Assembly: GCA_907164885.2 (NCBI GenBank)
Contig: OU015490.1
Coordinates: 202,528,135 to 202,592,134 of the forward strand
Length of the DNA stretch: 64,000 nucleotides
Origin: Dolomedes plantarius
Taxonomy: Eukaryota > Arthropoda > Arachnida > Araneae > Dolomedidae
Direction of reading: 5' to 3'
Shown: piece by piece, positions 53,423 to 64,000 of the stretch
How the letters are laid out: each line of letters starts with the position of its first letter
Numbering within the stretch: the first letter of the stretch is position 1
Translations under genes and position numbers: made by a program
The notes under the pieces: generated by a model
What the model was told of the DNA's origin: nothing
The model's input: only the letters and a program-made list of their open reading frames with translations
The model's database searches: none

Positions 53423-53485
53423 ATGGCGACGCTGTGCAGAGTTTTCAAGCATGGCCCTTTAATGCTCAACTTGCTTGAGCGTAAG
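53423..53485 (+). CDS. SUCLG2: SUCLG2 exon 1 (import peptide)
   Basis: ATG in CAAGATGGCG, a good start context. 21 codons rich in Arg, Lys and Leu, ending AAG before GTAAAA, phase 0. The alternative donor five bases earlier would break the frame with exon 2. Confidence 0.85.
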
Positions 53486-56400
53486 GTAAAATTTAATTTC
53501 GTGGCTATTATTTCTGATAGAAGCCTGGTGTAAACTCAAAATATGATTCAAATTATTCTCTTAAAAGGAAAACAAGTTGGTATTTTCTATATAGAAAAAA
53601 AAAACAACAACCACCACGTGACTGTTTTGTGCAGACGAAATTTTGGTTCATTGATCTGTGACATAAATAGATTTACTATTATACTTTAATTTTTAAAAAT
53701 AATGTTGAATAGTTTAAGATATGTGACAAATTTAATCTTCCCGCAGCGTTTTAATATTGAAAGACATCAGTGCAATGATTTAATTATTTAATTTTGCTCA
53801 TTTTATTTGCACTTTTTAAATTTTAACATCTCCGTAGATTAATATGATTTTAATCAAACACATTAGATATTAAATCATTCGCTTATACCCCATCATATTT
53901 TTTAATGAATTTATTTTTTTAGTTTTAAATAACATGTCTTTATCGATGTATCCGATCAATTACTAGATTTGCAGATCTAAATATAATATAAATAAAATTT
54001 TGCTTATATTTGAAAATTGTTATGTGACGTGCACAAAATTGGTTGTGAAATAAATGGTATACATATAAGAAAGCTGTTTAAGAATGCTACTGAACATGTA
54101 ACTTCTTAAACGTGTTACCCTCGTCTTGTTTCTGAAACTGCAGAAAAGTTCGGCATTGCCTATCCTAATAACATTCGAGGAAAAAACAGACGAATCGGAT
54201 AGCACGATCTCACTTGAAATACATGTGAATTAAATCAAGACTTGATAAATTGATCGGGGACTTGTAGTGCTTTTTTATTGGATCTAAACTCAACAGCAAA
54301 GTATTGAAATAAATTTTTTTGGTTGGCAAGTGACATAATAAGTAATATGAGACTATTGTTTATTATCTATGTGGTAGTCATATTAAGCCATTCAGTATTA
54401 TGTCAATGTTAACATGTTTTAGTTGGACATCTCTGTAGCTTCACTGGACCTTAGGTAGAAATTAATATAGCTTATTTTAAAATGTTGTTCCTTTCAGCCC
54501 TTTCAAAAGATATTGGTTCTCTTTTGGGCTGGAAACCAGCCATAGGAATATAATTTTAATTTTATTAAAATTTGATGTAATATAATAATTGTGTACTAGA
54601 ATTACTTTTTTGTTATCTTGCCTCTATTACTTAATAAGTTTGATGTTAATATTTTGATGAGATAGTATTAAAAAAATTATTAGACAATATGTTATGGACT
54701 TCAATGGACAAATATTAAGGACACCTTGAGAATGCTGTGCGATGGCTGAATGGCTAGGACACTGGCATTTGGTACCAGTCTGAGGGTTTGAGTCACACTC
54801 TTGGCATAGATGTTTGTAGCCATTCAGAATGGGCTTTAAGCTGTAAGTCCCAGTCTAATTAGTCCTCATGTATCAAAATACAACTCTATCTCTCTGAACC
54901 AACCAACCAATCTTTTTTAAGTTTAGAAGAAAAGCATGAAATGAAATTTCTGGGATATCATCAACCTCAAAACTTTAATGTATGAAAATGATTGAAAAAA
55001 ATGTGATCTTTATTTGGGCTGATTGTCAAAATTGTTCTTGTTATTCCAGTATCAACTGCTAACAAATCTTTGCTTTAAGGCTGCAAATGCTGATAATGAA
55101 ATAAAAATGGTATTTTCAGCTAGCCTGAACTTTTCTGCACCTTGTAACAGGATTCATTTTATAAATTTCATCCACCAAAGGAATTTAGGAGCATTCAAAA
55201 CATGCTATACCAGCCCCCCCCCCCCCAAAAAAAAATAAATAAATAAATAAAAAAATTAATTAATTAAAAAATATTATTTGCATTTAAAAAGAAAAATGTT
55301 TCAAGATGTAAATTTTCTTTCTTTATCATGGAGTACCATTTAAGAAGAAAAAAACTTTAAATCCAAGTCAACAATACTGGGACAAATTTTCTCTATATGT
55401 TAATACTGAGGGGAGTGAATAGGGTTAGTACACAACAGCCTTAATATGCTAAAAAAAATATTTAAAAATAAATTTAAAAAAAAAAAAATTCTCAGAACTT
55501 TTATGGGGTGAGATTGAAGAGCCTTTTAACAAATCCATAATTTGATAGATACATTTATGAATCCTTTCACATTAGTTGAATTGAGGTTTCTCTCTATTTT
55601 TTTTCAAATGTAAAATTTGTCATAGATTTAATAATAGATTAATGAACATCAGGGAGCTATCATATACTTATGTGGCAGAATGAAGTGATTTTGTCCATGT
55701 TGTGGTGTGTACTTTTATACACAGGCAGTAATGTGAAAGTGAAGAAAAAAAATAATTTTCTGTAAAAAGGAATTTTAAAACATTTACCCCCCCCCCCCCC
55801 AATAAAAATGAGGTTTATAATAACTTACTTCATGAAAGTTATCTTGAAAAACATCCAAAATATCCTGAAAATGGTGTATGCTTAAATACTAAATACTTAA
55901 AATAATTTCAAGGCAATAAAAATTTAAATGAAAATTAATTTCTTTAAGTACAGGTCCATCTTTTTCACATTGGACTCGTACAATCTCGAATTTGTGTTCT
56001 TTGTACCTGGCTTCAATAACTGGGGAGCATCTATTTGTCTGTTGTATTTTCCAGGATGTTCCCTCCAACTGAGGCAATTTCTGTTTTGTATTGGATTGCT
56101 GGGCATCATGTAATCAAGAAAACTCTGATGGGCATAAATTTAAACAAAAACATTTCTGTAAGAAATGTTTAAAAAAAACCTCATAAATAAACTCTAGATT
56201 GTTGGCCAAGTAAGGGAGACAAGGAATTATCAAAACAAAATACTTATTGTCTAATTTGGTTTAGCTGTTGGATACCGTCAGCTGGGGTAACTTTGTCTCA
56301 ATTTTTATGTTTATTTCACAGGAAAAGCAAATAATAGTTGCAAACCAATTTAAATTTGATATGCTAAGTGGTTTATATTATTTTAAACATATTTAAATAT

Positions 56401-59400
56401 AATATAAACCATTGTTAAGGTATACATACAAACTGTAAACAATTTTAAATTTTTTAAAAACTTTTGGGCTAATGTTACCTTGAATTGGGGCAACTTTGGC
56501 CTAGCTCTTGAAAACTAAACATTTAAATGGTTGAGATAGATAAGACCAATGTTAGACCATGTATAAGTATTGCCAAATTATATATCAATAATATCTTATC
56601 TAATCCGAGTTAATCTCAAGCTTAATTTGGAAAAAAATCAATAAATCAACATTTTTTCTCTGAAAAACTGATTTTATTTTTAAATTACAAGTGGAATTTT
56701 CAAAGAAAAGAAAATAATAGATAAACAGTAAACAGTAATTCAACAGTCTTATATGTTTTGATGAACTGATAGTCCAAACTATGGAGAAGAAGCATAATCC
56801 ACAATAAACAGATTCCTCTTTGACTCAATTTTCGGAGGATTGATTTTCAAGCACACATCTTCCCACTCATAATTTATACAGTCTTGTTTTTCTGGCCAAT
56901 GCCAAAATTTAAGTTTTCTTTTCATACTCTCAACAGTCGGTCGGTATCTGTTAAACTTAAAATTTTTCCAGGATATTTAACACCATCATACTTCACAATA
57001 ATAAAATAATCTACAGCACACATGTACAGATTCAGAGTCTGCCTGTCTTTGAGATTTACTTGCTTGTTTGTAATGTTTTGTTTATTACTTTTTGACGAGC
57101 TGGAGCATTTTCATTTTTGCCTCTTTGAAACTGGACCCTTTTTAAAAGGAGAAGGAGTAGTTAGAGTAACTTTGGCCCAACTGCCATGTTGGGCCAAAGT
57201 TACCCCCAAGACCTGGAACAAAGTTTGTCTAATGTAGTATTAGTTGGCAAACCATAATATAAATCTGAACAATGACAGTGAAAATAGTTGAAACAATTGA
57301 TAATAAACTGAGGCAATTCGCTTACCTGCTCTGAATCACACACTCTATCGCATTTATAAGGAAAAGTTGGAAGACAACAACAATATACATTTTAGTGATG
57401 CCAAAGTAGAGCAGCACTGTAGTTGTGATAAATTGAGGAACTACAAGACAAAACTATGAGAAAGTCAAGGCAGTACTACCACCCATTGGCCCTTGCAATA
57501 AATAAGTGATAATCACTCTCCTTTGTCTAGATACAGCACATACAATCATTTTTTGTTTGTTGGGCCAAAGTTACCCCAGTTGACAGTACTATAATCTGGA
57601 CAGGAAATATAACAGTAGATAAATGGTGATTCTGCTGTTATATTTCTTTACCTCAACTTTAAAGGTAAATTCTGAGATATAATTATAGATTCTTGGGGAA
57701 AAAAAAAAGCTTCATATCAATACTTATTTTATATATCATGTAAGAGTATTTAGTTTTAAAAAAAGCTTTCGAGGGAAAATCAAACATTTATTTCTGGCAA
57801 AAAGATTAAATTTGTTATAAAATTCTGATAGTATAACATGCAGCCAATTTCATACATTCATCCTGACAGGTCTAATAATGTGAGAATATTAAAAAAATAA
57901 AAAATAAAAGTCACAGTAGGAAAGTGTATGTTAGGAAAATAAATCTTGTCATTTTAAAAGTAACTTTTTATTTTTTCCAAGCACAGTATGTGGTATAAGT
58001 AGATAAATACAAATCTTATTTCACTTCATTAGTATATACTTATATATACTTAAAATTTTCATCTCTAAAAAATGTTTTATTAGGTTTGTTTTGTATATAA
58101 AAATCCTTCTCTCTCATAGCTTCCTGCGACTCTCATTCCTGCTCGTAATCTAAATCTCCAAGAATATCAGAGTAAACAGTTAATGAATGAGAATGGCATT
58201 CTTGTTCAGAATTTTCGAATGGCATCTAATGTCAATGAAGCAGAAGAAATATCACACTCATTTCGTAAGTGTCCTCTCATTAAATATTACTATTGTATAG
58301 AAATTTCGTATGAAAACAAATGATTTTTAAAATGTGAAGATTGTAGTGAAGTCTTTTTTCTTTTTTTTAAATTTAATTTTAGTTCTCAAACTTGTTAATT
58401 TAACTACTAAACCTTTACTTCATTCATGAGATTTTTCCTCTCTTCTCTCAATTAGGGATTCTGCTTTAAAAATTGCATCTCTTGAAAGCATTTTTGAAGC
58501 TTGCTTGTCATTATATCAAGTAAAATTTATCTTTTTTTTCAGATGTTGATGAATATGTTATAAAAGCACAAATTCTTGCTGGTGGCAGAGGAAAAGGTAC
58601 CTTTTCCAGTGGTCTGAAAGGTGGTGTCAAACTGACCAAAAAGTATGAATATTTTCTTTTAAACAGTAGATTTTTTTTTAAAGAATGTACAAGTACAAAT
58701 AGGTTATCACATTCACTTCTGAAATTTTTTTGTTGATTGAACCATTTTTGAAGAAGAAAATATGTAGTTATCTTTATAAACAAAATAATTTTAAATTATT
58801 TTGGAATTGATTCTCAGAAGAAAGTCTCGTGTCTGAATTCTTAGGTTTTGATAAGTTTATTTTGTTTATTTTAAAATATCAAATAGGAATGAGAACATAA
58901 ATTCTAACTTTCTGCATATTGTCACACAAAATAGATCTAGCTTACATTTGTGTCTTAAAACTTCTGAATTTTATTGCACTTTTTAAAGTGAACTACTGGT
59001 GGGTTCTGATTCTAATTTTTTTTTTAATTTTTTTTTTTTATTTATTTATTTTTTTTTTTAACAGTCCTAAAGATGTACCTAAGCTTGTTGACCAGATGTT
59101 GGGTCATTATCTAGTGACAAAACAAACACCTAAAGGAGGAGTTTTAGTCAATAAGGTAAGTAGTGTGTTATTATTTGCACATATTCCCAAAATTTTTTTT
59201 TTTAGGTGTGGGGTTAGAGATATACTTTAACTGTCTTTATTATCATTTTGATCATATGTTGTATCTTTGTTAGAGATTTAATAATATAAATATAATTAAG
59301 AAAAACTTTTATTTGCATATTATAGCCTTTCATACAGGATAAAAGTGTAACAATTTATCTTCATAAAATGGAAGAATAATTCTTTATAAAATTTGTTTAA

Positions 59401-62400
59401 GACACTAATTATTTTTGGGTTCCTTCTTAAAGTAGTTAATGAAAAATTATTAAAAAATCAAATATTTAATATTACTGAAACACTTGAATTCTTAAATATG
59501 AATTTCCACTAAACTAATGACTTAAAATATTACTTAAAAGTTCAGATCTATGAATATGGATGAAAATAAAAAATAAAACTGCAAATTATAAAATGTAAGT
59601 CAGACTGTTTCATCTGTTGGATTAGATTGCATTGAAATGATTTTCAAAAATTTTGAAATCTTTAGTATTTTTACTTTAATTTTATATCTTTCTATTTGAA
59701 ATTTAGTTGGTTATTTATGATAATTTAGTGATTAAAATTTCAGTTCAGTCAAAAAGTGACTGTTCAGCTTGACTCTTTGGAAAAAGTTAGGACCTAGAAT
59801 ACCAATTTTTAGAGTCATAATTGAAATCATACCTAAGACTTCTCCTCAAAATTTAATTGCAAAACAAGCCCCCACAATCAAAATTGCTATATATTTGTAA
59901 ACAAAGAATAGTTATGCCAAAATTGTCAGTACCTTAGAATTTTATTCTGCCTAAATTTACTTTTGATGGAATTATTTACTGTTCATCCAGACTCATATCT
60001 GATATTAAACTCACAGGGCACCCAATTTAAGCTTTAACAGTTTATTATAGTAAATATTATTCTTATTCAAACATTCAGGGAAATTCCCTGTAATTTCATG
60101 AGTATTGAAGTAATTGCTTATTTCAGGTCATGATTGCTGAAGCTGTTGATATTGCTCGAGAAACTTATCTTGCAATTTTAATGGATCGGGAAAGTGGTGG
60201 GCCAGTCATTGTTGCCAGTCCAGCTGGTGGGGTTGACATTGAAGAGGTTGCTAGTAAGACACCAGAATTAATTTATAAAGTAAGCTTTTTTTATATTACT
60301 GTTTACTACGTTAATGTCTTGTGAAAGATACACTAAGTAAAATCTTTTTTCACTCAAACAGCTGTTTGATGCTTGTATATACAATTGTGTGTTTATTTGG
60401 AAAACCTGGAATAAAATTGAATGTAATCATTCTTAGCTAGACCTAGAATCAAGTGTAAATAGAATTAGCTTAATATATCCACCTTAGGATAAGCATACAG
60501 AAAAAGCCTTTTTTAAAGCAGATATAGCAGTATAATTTTTATCTTAATCTAAATAAAATGTTTAAAATCTAAGTAAATATGCTGTTCACCTTGTTGTATA
60601 ATCTTTAATTTTATAAACATTGAAATAGGCGAAAAAATTTGTTTAATGATTCTTTAAGATGTTATTAGTTTCCATGTAGTCCATTAATGGTAAAGCTAGA
60701 AAAATGTCACTTTCAGTACATATATCTAATTGCCTTTATTTAAAGAAACATCCCTAAATTTAAAGTATTGTCATTGCTGCATGCCTTTAAAATACTGAAA
60801 CATTCACAATGATGAATGAAAGAATTTATCAGTATTGAAAAAAAGACTTTTAAAATCTGTGTATGTGTACAGGGATGAAATCTATTAAAATATTGTACAA
60901 TCCGGGGAGAAATTTAATCTCAAGTCATAACTAACAAGTTCAATGTTTATAGAAATTAAAATTTTAAGATTTTTGAGGAAATGACAGTTTAATTCTCACT
61001 GTAATAAATATTAATACTCCTCACTTTTGATTTTTTAGAAGAATTTTTTTAATTACTCACTTTTGACTTTTAGTAGAATTTATATTTGCTCCCTTTTTTC
61101 CCGCAAATGTCTACAAAGTCTGAAACCATAATAAAAACTATTGTTCTGATGCAAATAATATACTATTTCCTGTAACAGAACAAAATTACTAAGTATTGTA
61201 AATATAGATAGGTAAATTCATATCATGGAATTTTTTCAAGCTAAACCTTTCCTTAAAACTGTTAAAATATTGATTGTTAATTTTAACCCCTTAACTGGTC
61301 GATTTTTTTACTAGAAATGTTGCCAAAAAAGGCATATTTTTTTTTGTTGAATATAATTAAACACCATACTTAATAGAATAAGAAAATGAAAGAATTTTTT
61401 ATTTAATTTCACTTTTAATGTTTTTATGCAATTTTTTATTTTAAAATTTTGGAACAAAAACCCCTTAAATATTTGCTTTTTGCAAGAAAACTGCATGCAA
61501 TGAAGAATGCTTAACAGTTCTTACAAAAATTTCATTCATACTTGCTAAAAAATTTGAAGTTTACACTTTTGCAAATTGTCTAAAAGTCTTTCTTTGTATG
61601 GGACAATTTGAAGCATGGTGTAATACAAAGTCCCACATCATAATCAGGGTAGAAACAATGATCTGAAGAATAATCCAGATAATTAGAAGACAATTCTGAA
61701 TCTGGATTAGAATTCAGTCCATCATCTAACAGGAAAGTATTTTCGTCATTTGTTTCATCCATAATTTAAAAAATATGTGGTGGTTTGAATTCACAAGTGT
61801 TGCAAGCAGTAGAACGAAAATTCCACAAAGCAAAAATTGCCGCTCTTCTGTTTAACAAAAAAAAATTCAGATGAAAAGAATTTAAGTGACATGGACAAGC
61901 TACAACATCTGTTAAAAAATATTTGTACTAAACTTTGTATTAGTATTAGTCTTTACAAGCTAAAAATACGTGTAAACCAAAATAGGAAAGGAGAGACTAT
62001 CGATGCCCATATGCCGTACGGTCAAACCAGTTGGGGCCAGCTGTGAGTAGCTCATACGCTGTACGGGCAAACCAGTTAAGAAGTTAAAGGCTTTCCTCCT
62101 GTATCTATTACATGTTTTATCTATGGGAATTAAAATTTTTACTTTCATACATCACATTATAAATTTATCGTTCTTTACTAGGAAGCAATAGATATCAATC
62201 GTGGAATCTCGGACAGTCAAGCTAGAAAATTTGCTGAAAAACTGAATTTTAAAGGTGATTTGATGCACCAAGTATGTATCTCCCAAATGACAGAAATATA
62301 TATCTATCTATTATATATATATATATAAATATTTATATATATGATCTTGTATATTTTAATGCTGATAAGAAATCTTTTTACAGGCTGCTCAACAAATTAA

Positions 62401-62730
62401 AAAGTTGTATGAATTGTTTATCAAAGTTGATGCTACTCAAATAGAAATAAATCCTTTTGGGGAAACTAAGGATAATAGAGGTAATTATTAAAAATAACAT
62501 TTTTAATGTTATTTAATTGGTGTTATATTTTAGACAAAAGATATATTAATAATTTATTTTATTCTCAGTGGTATGTTTTGATGCTAAACTGAATTTCGAT
62601 GACAATGCGGAATTCAGACAAAAAGCAATATTTGCTATGGATGATCATGCTGAAAGTGATCCGAGGGAAGTAGATGCTTCTAAATATCATTTAAATTATA
62701 TTGGCATGGATGGTAACATTGCTTGTATGG
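53423..62730 (+). CDS. SUCLG2: Succinyl-CoA ligase, GDP-forming beta subunit (5' eight exons)
   Basis: Spliced coding region: 53423-53485, 58120-58264, 58543-58642, 59065-59155, 60127-60279, 62182-62271, 62384-62480 and 62569-62730, continuing beyond the window. All introns are GT-AG and phases agree. The product is the mitochondrial citric-acid-cycle enzyme subunit that, with the alpha subunit, converts succinyl-CoA and GDP to succinate and GTP. Residues 1-21 form a basic, hydrophobic import peptide. [12 protein letters not shown] starts the mature ATP-grasp domain. [20 protein letters not shown] is the nucleotide-binding loop, and later come [20 protein letters not shown] and [13 protein letters not shown]...KQTPKGG and INPFGE fit SUCLG2 rather than the ATP-forming SUCLA2. 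The CoA-ligase half lies to the right of the window. Confidence 0.95.
54728..54905 (+). repeat. tRNA-derived SINE in SUCLG2 intron 1
   Basis: Head with A box TGGCTGAATGGCTAGGACAC and a B-box-like GGGTTTGAGTCAC about 45 bp on, then an unrelated body. Diverged from the SINE at 6842. Confidence 0.6.
56275..57586 (-). mobile_element. TA-flanked pogo-like element in SUCLG2 intron 1
   Basis: Left end CCGTCAGCTGGGGTAACTTT and inverse right end CTGTCAACTGGGGTAACTTT, with TA outside both. Length 1,312 bp. The core GGGGTAACTTTGGCC recurs inside at about 56480 and as a perfect hairpin at 57168-57206. The minus strand near 56790-57010 encodes [12 protein letters not shown], then after a frameshift [16 protein letters not shown] and [14 protein letters not shown]. 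This resembles the C-terminal domain of a pogo-type transposase family. The catalytic core is deleted. Confidence 0.82.
58120..58264 (+). CDS. SUCLG2: SUCLG2 exon 2
   Basis: Acceptor CTCTCATAG, donor GTAAGT. Encodes the start of the mature protein through EAEEISHSF, ending in phase 1. Confidence 0.93.
58543..58642 (+). CDS. SUCLG2: SUCLG2 exon 3
   Basis: Acceptor TTTTTTTTCAG, donor GTATGA. Contains [20 protein letters not shown]. Confidence 0.95.
59065..59155 (+). CDS. SUCLG2: SUCLG2 exon 4
   Basis: Acceptor TTTTTTAACAG, donor GTAAGT. Encodes [20 protein letters not shown] and on to VNK, phase 0. Confidence 0.95.
60127..60279 (+). CDS. SUCLG2: SUCLG2 exon 5
   Basis: Acceptor TTATTTCAG, donor GTAAGC, 51 codons. 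Includes [20 protein letters not shown] and GGVDIEEVA. Confidence 0.95.
61287..62083 (-). mobile_element. Probable piggyBac-type element in SUCLG2 intron 5
   Basis: TTAA stands outside both ends (61283-61286 and 62084-62087). Ends are CCCCTTAACTGGTC and the inverse of CTTCTTAACTGGTT, imperfect inverted repeats. Length 797 bp. On the minus strand a 60-codon piece with [17 protein letters not shown] and [10 protein letters not shown] resembles the acidic N-terminus of piggyBac transposases. The rest is lost. Confidence 0.6.
62182..62271 (+). CDS. SUCLG2: SUCLG2 exon 6
   Basis: Acceptor TTTACTAG, donor GTATGT, 30 codons from [10 protein letters not shown] to GDLMHQ. Confidence 0.93.
62384..62480 (+). 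CDS. SUCLG2: SUCLG2 exon 7
   Basis: Acceptor CTTTTTACAG, donor GTAATT. Includes [20 protein letters not shown], phase 1. Confidence 0.93.
62569..62730 (+). CDS. SUCLG2: SUCLG2 exon 8
   Basis: Acceptor TATTCTCAG, donor GTATGT. Encodes [18 protein letters not shown] through [12 protein letters not shown], ending in phase 1. The next exon is outside the window or beyond 64000. Confidence 0.94.
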
Positions 62731-62959
62731 GTATGTATTTTTTTCCTCCTTTGGTTAAACTAAGTATAATTTTTGCTGTTATTACTTATTAATACTTATG
62801 TATAATATTCCCAAAGAAAGATGTTTTCACATAATTTTTCATTCTGAAAATTCTTTGTCCTGTTGAGAATAAAATTAATATGACTTTTTTTTTTTTTTTA
62901 ATATTTCCTCAGTATTTCAAAATTTTTTTGTTTCATTGTTTTTATAAAGACTTGAATTA

Positions 62960-63394
62960 TTAGGTTGGCCAAGTTTGTTTGCTTTTAAGTAAGGTGGCTG
63001 TAGTGGTACATAGTTGTCTTCAACCTCATTCATAACAGTTTTGAATTGATATAATAGCTGTCACAACAAAATTTCGTTAGATTTTGTTGTGACAGCTGTT
63101 ATATCAGCCTGCATTTAAAACAAAAACTTATCAAAATTGGTAATTTTTTGTGTAGCCATTTTAATATGAAGGATAGAAGAAAATTAGCAATATTTTTAGC
63201 TTATTATGCTTTATTTCAAGAAAGGTAAAAACACCAAAAAAAGATTTGTGCAGTTAAGTTTTGGGAAGATAGAATTATGAAGTCTGTGATAGTGGACCAA
63301 AATGGTTAACATGTTCAATAAAATTATTGGTGAAAATCAAAAATGTGTGTATAATTTTTCTGTAAAAACTGAATGAACGTTTTGGCTAACTTGA
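62960..63394. mobile_element. Internally deleted mariner in SUCLG2 intron 8
   Basis: Left end TTAGGTTGGCCAAGTTTG and inverse right end TCAAGTTAGCCAAAACG, with TA outside both, typical mariner ends. 435 bp, no transposase. Contains a strong hairpin at 63047-63106. Confidence 0.75.
63047..63106. repeat. Hairpin with 26-bp arms in the mariner remnant
   Basis: Arms 63047-63072 and 63081-63106 pair at 25 of 26 positions around an 8-base loop (TTCGTTAG). Transcribed as part of SUCLG2 intron 8. Confidence 0.9.
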
Positions 63395-63558
63395 TAATAT
63401 AATAAACAGAAATATTTTCAGAACTCTTTAAAGACACTTTTTTTTTTTAGTTTTTAATTTCTTATTAATTACGAAATATAAACAAATTTAGTTTATTTTC
63501 ACTTTAGTACATTTATCTCATATTTTGTACATTACTCGCTTACATATCTTTAGTACAT

Positions 63559-63606
63559 TACTCGCATATTTTGAATCTATGCTTATAGATTCAAAATATG
63601 CGAGTA
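63559..63606. repeat. Perfect hairpin with 22-bp arms
   Basis: TACTCGCATATTTTGAATCT... pairs perfectly with 63585-63606 around the loop GCTT. Partial direct copies of TACATTACTCGC precede it at about 63527 and 63553. Confidence 0.9.
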
Positions 63607-63609
63607 TTA

Positions 63610-64000
63610 GATTGATGTTCAATAAATTATACTTAATCCTATGAAGCCTGTTCTAGAATCTTTCTCTTTGTATTTTTATAATTATATAGAGTTAGTAGAT
63701 TCAAAAGAGATGATAATGTTTATTTAGCTTTTAATCAGAATCATTTAATTTAAATATTAGTGAAAAAATATGCAGCAAAAAAGCAATCTTATTAAAAAAA
63801 ATTATTTTTAAAAAGAAAGAAAAGTTATTCAAAAGGAAGTAAGAGATTGTACAGCTTTTTACTAATTGTAAGTGATGAAAGTTATTATTTCGGGAAGTAA
63901 GCTTTACAATACCTCTTTGTTTTCATTCTGATCATAAACTTACTATTTTATATAGTAGTAGTAAAAGTTAATAAACATTTTGCCATCTTAAGTGTCAAAC
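63610..64000. other. SUCLG2 intron 8 sequence, nothing further recognised
   Basis: AT-rich, no coding segment. Confidence 0.5.

Noticed and set aside
53423..62730. Ligase gene as SUCLA2 (ATP-forming subunit)
   Set aside because: Segments such as [27 protein letters not shown] and INPFGE fit the GDP-forming SUCLG2 better than SUCLA2.

Overview
The window looks like a repeat-rich, AT-rich nuclear chromosome segment of an arthropod, most likely a spider or close relative. The reasons are spliceosomal introns in a conserved mitochondrial gene, jockey-like LINE ends with an RNase H domain, several tRNA-derived SINEs, and a mixture of BEL/Pao, Ty3-like, hAT, Tc1, pogo/Tigger, piggyBac and Harbinger elements. 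I cannot name the species. Only one host gene is clearly present: the 5' two thirds of SUCLG2 (beta subunit of GDP-forming succinyl-CoA ligase), eight exons on the + strand from 53423 to 62730, running off the right edge. Everything to its left is nested transposable elements, their remnants and low-complexity DNA.

Layout. 1-2152: unidentified sequence and a probable solo LTR. 2161-7350: an inverted pair of about 540-bp SINE-containing repeats enclosing a truncated Tc1 element, 2 kb of AT-rich DNA and a 5'-truncated jockey-type LINE with poly(A). 7900-12527: a decayed Ty3-like element on the minus strand, split by a 2.76-kb hAT element with a perfect 8-bp target duplication. 12551-13297: a fold-back MITE with about 230-bp arms. 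15720-23320: a TA-flanked DNA transposon whose inside holds a complete 5.76-kb BEL/Pao retrotransposon with identical LTRs and a 5-bp target duplication. 26667-31842: a LINE of the I/R1 type with a 14-bp target duplication. 32395-42547: a 10-kb hAT element containing another LTR retroelement (33765-39336). 42600-44600: a Harbinger remnant. 44700-49560: an orphan LTR and leader, a LINE fragment split by a hAT MITE, and a Helitron fragment. 49747-52251: a Tigger-like element. 52270-53140: a jockey fragment. 53423 to the end: SUCLG2 with MITEs in its introns.

The most striking object is the retroelement at 33765-39336. It has matching 374-bp LTRs, a 5-bp target duplication, a tRNA-Ser-type primer site and a polypurine tract. 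After Gag and protease, the reverse transcriptase and most of RNase H are missing. In their place is an intronless stretch of about 406 codons that reads as host SART1, the U4/U6.U5 tri-snRNP protein. Gag, protease, SART1 and the tail of RNase H all lie in one frame, interrupted by four stop codons and no visible frameshift. It looks like a retrotransposon that captured a cellular cDNA in the way transforming retroviruses captured oncogenes.

Three TA-flanked DNA transposons (15720, 49747 and 56275) share an architecture in which the core of the terminal repeat recurs inside the element in both orientations, probably as transposase binding sites.
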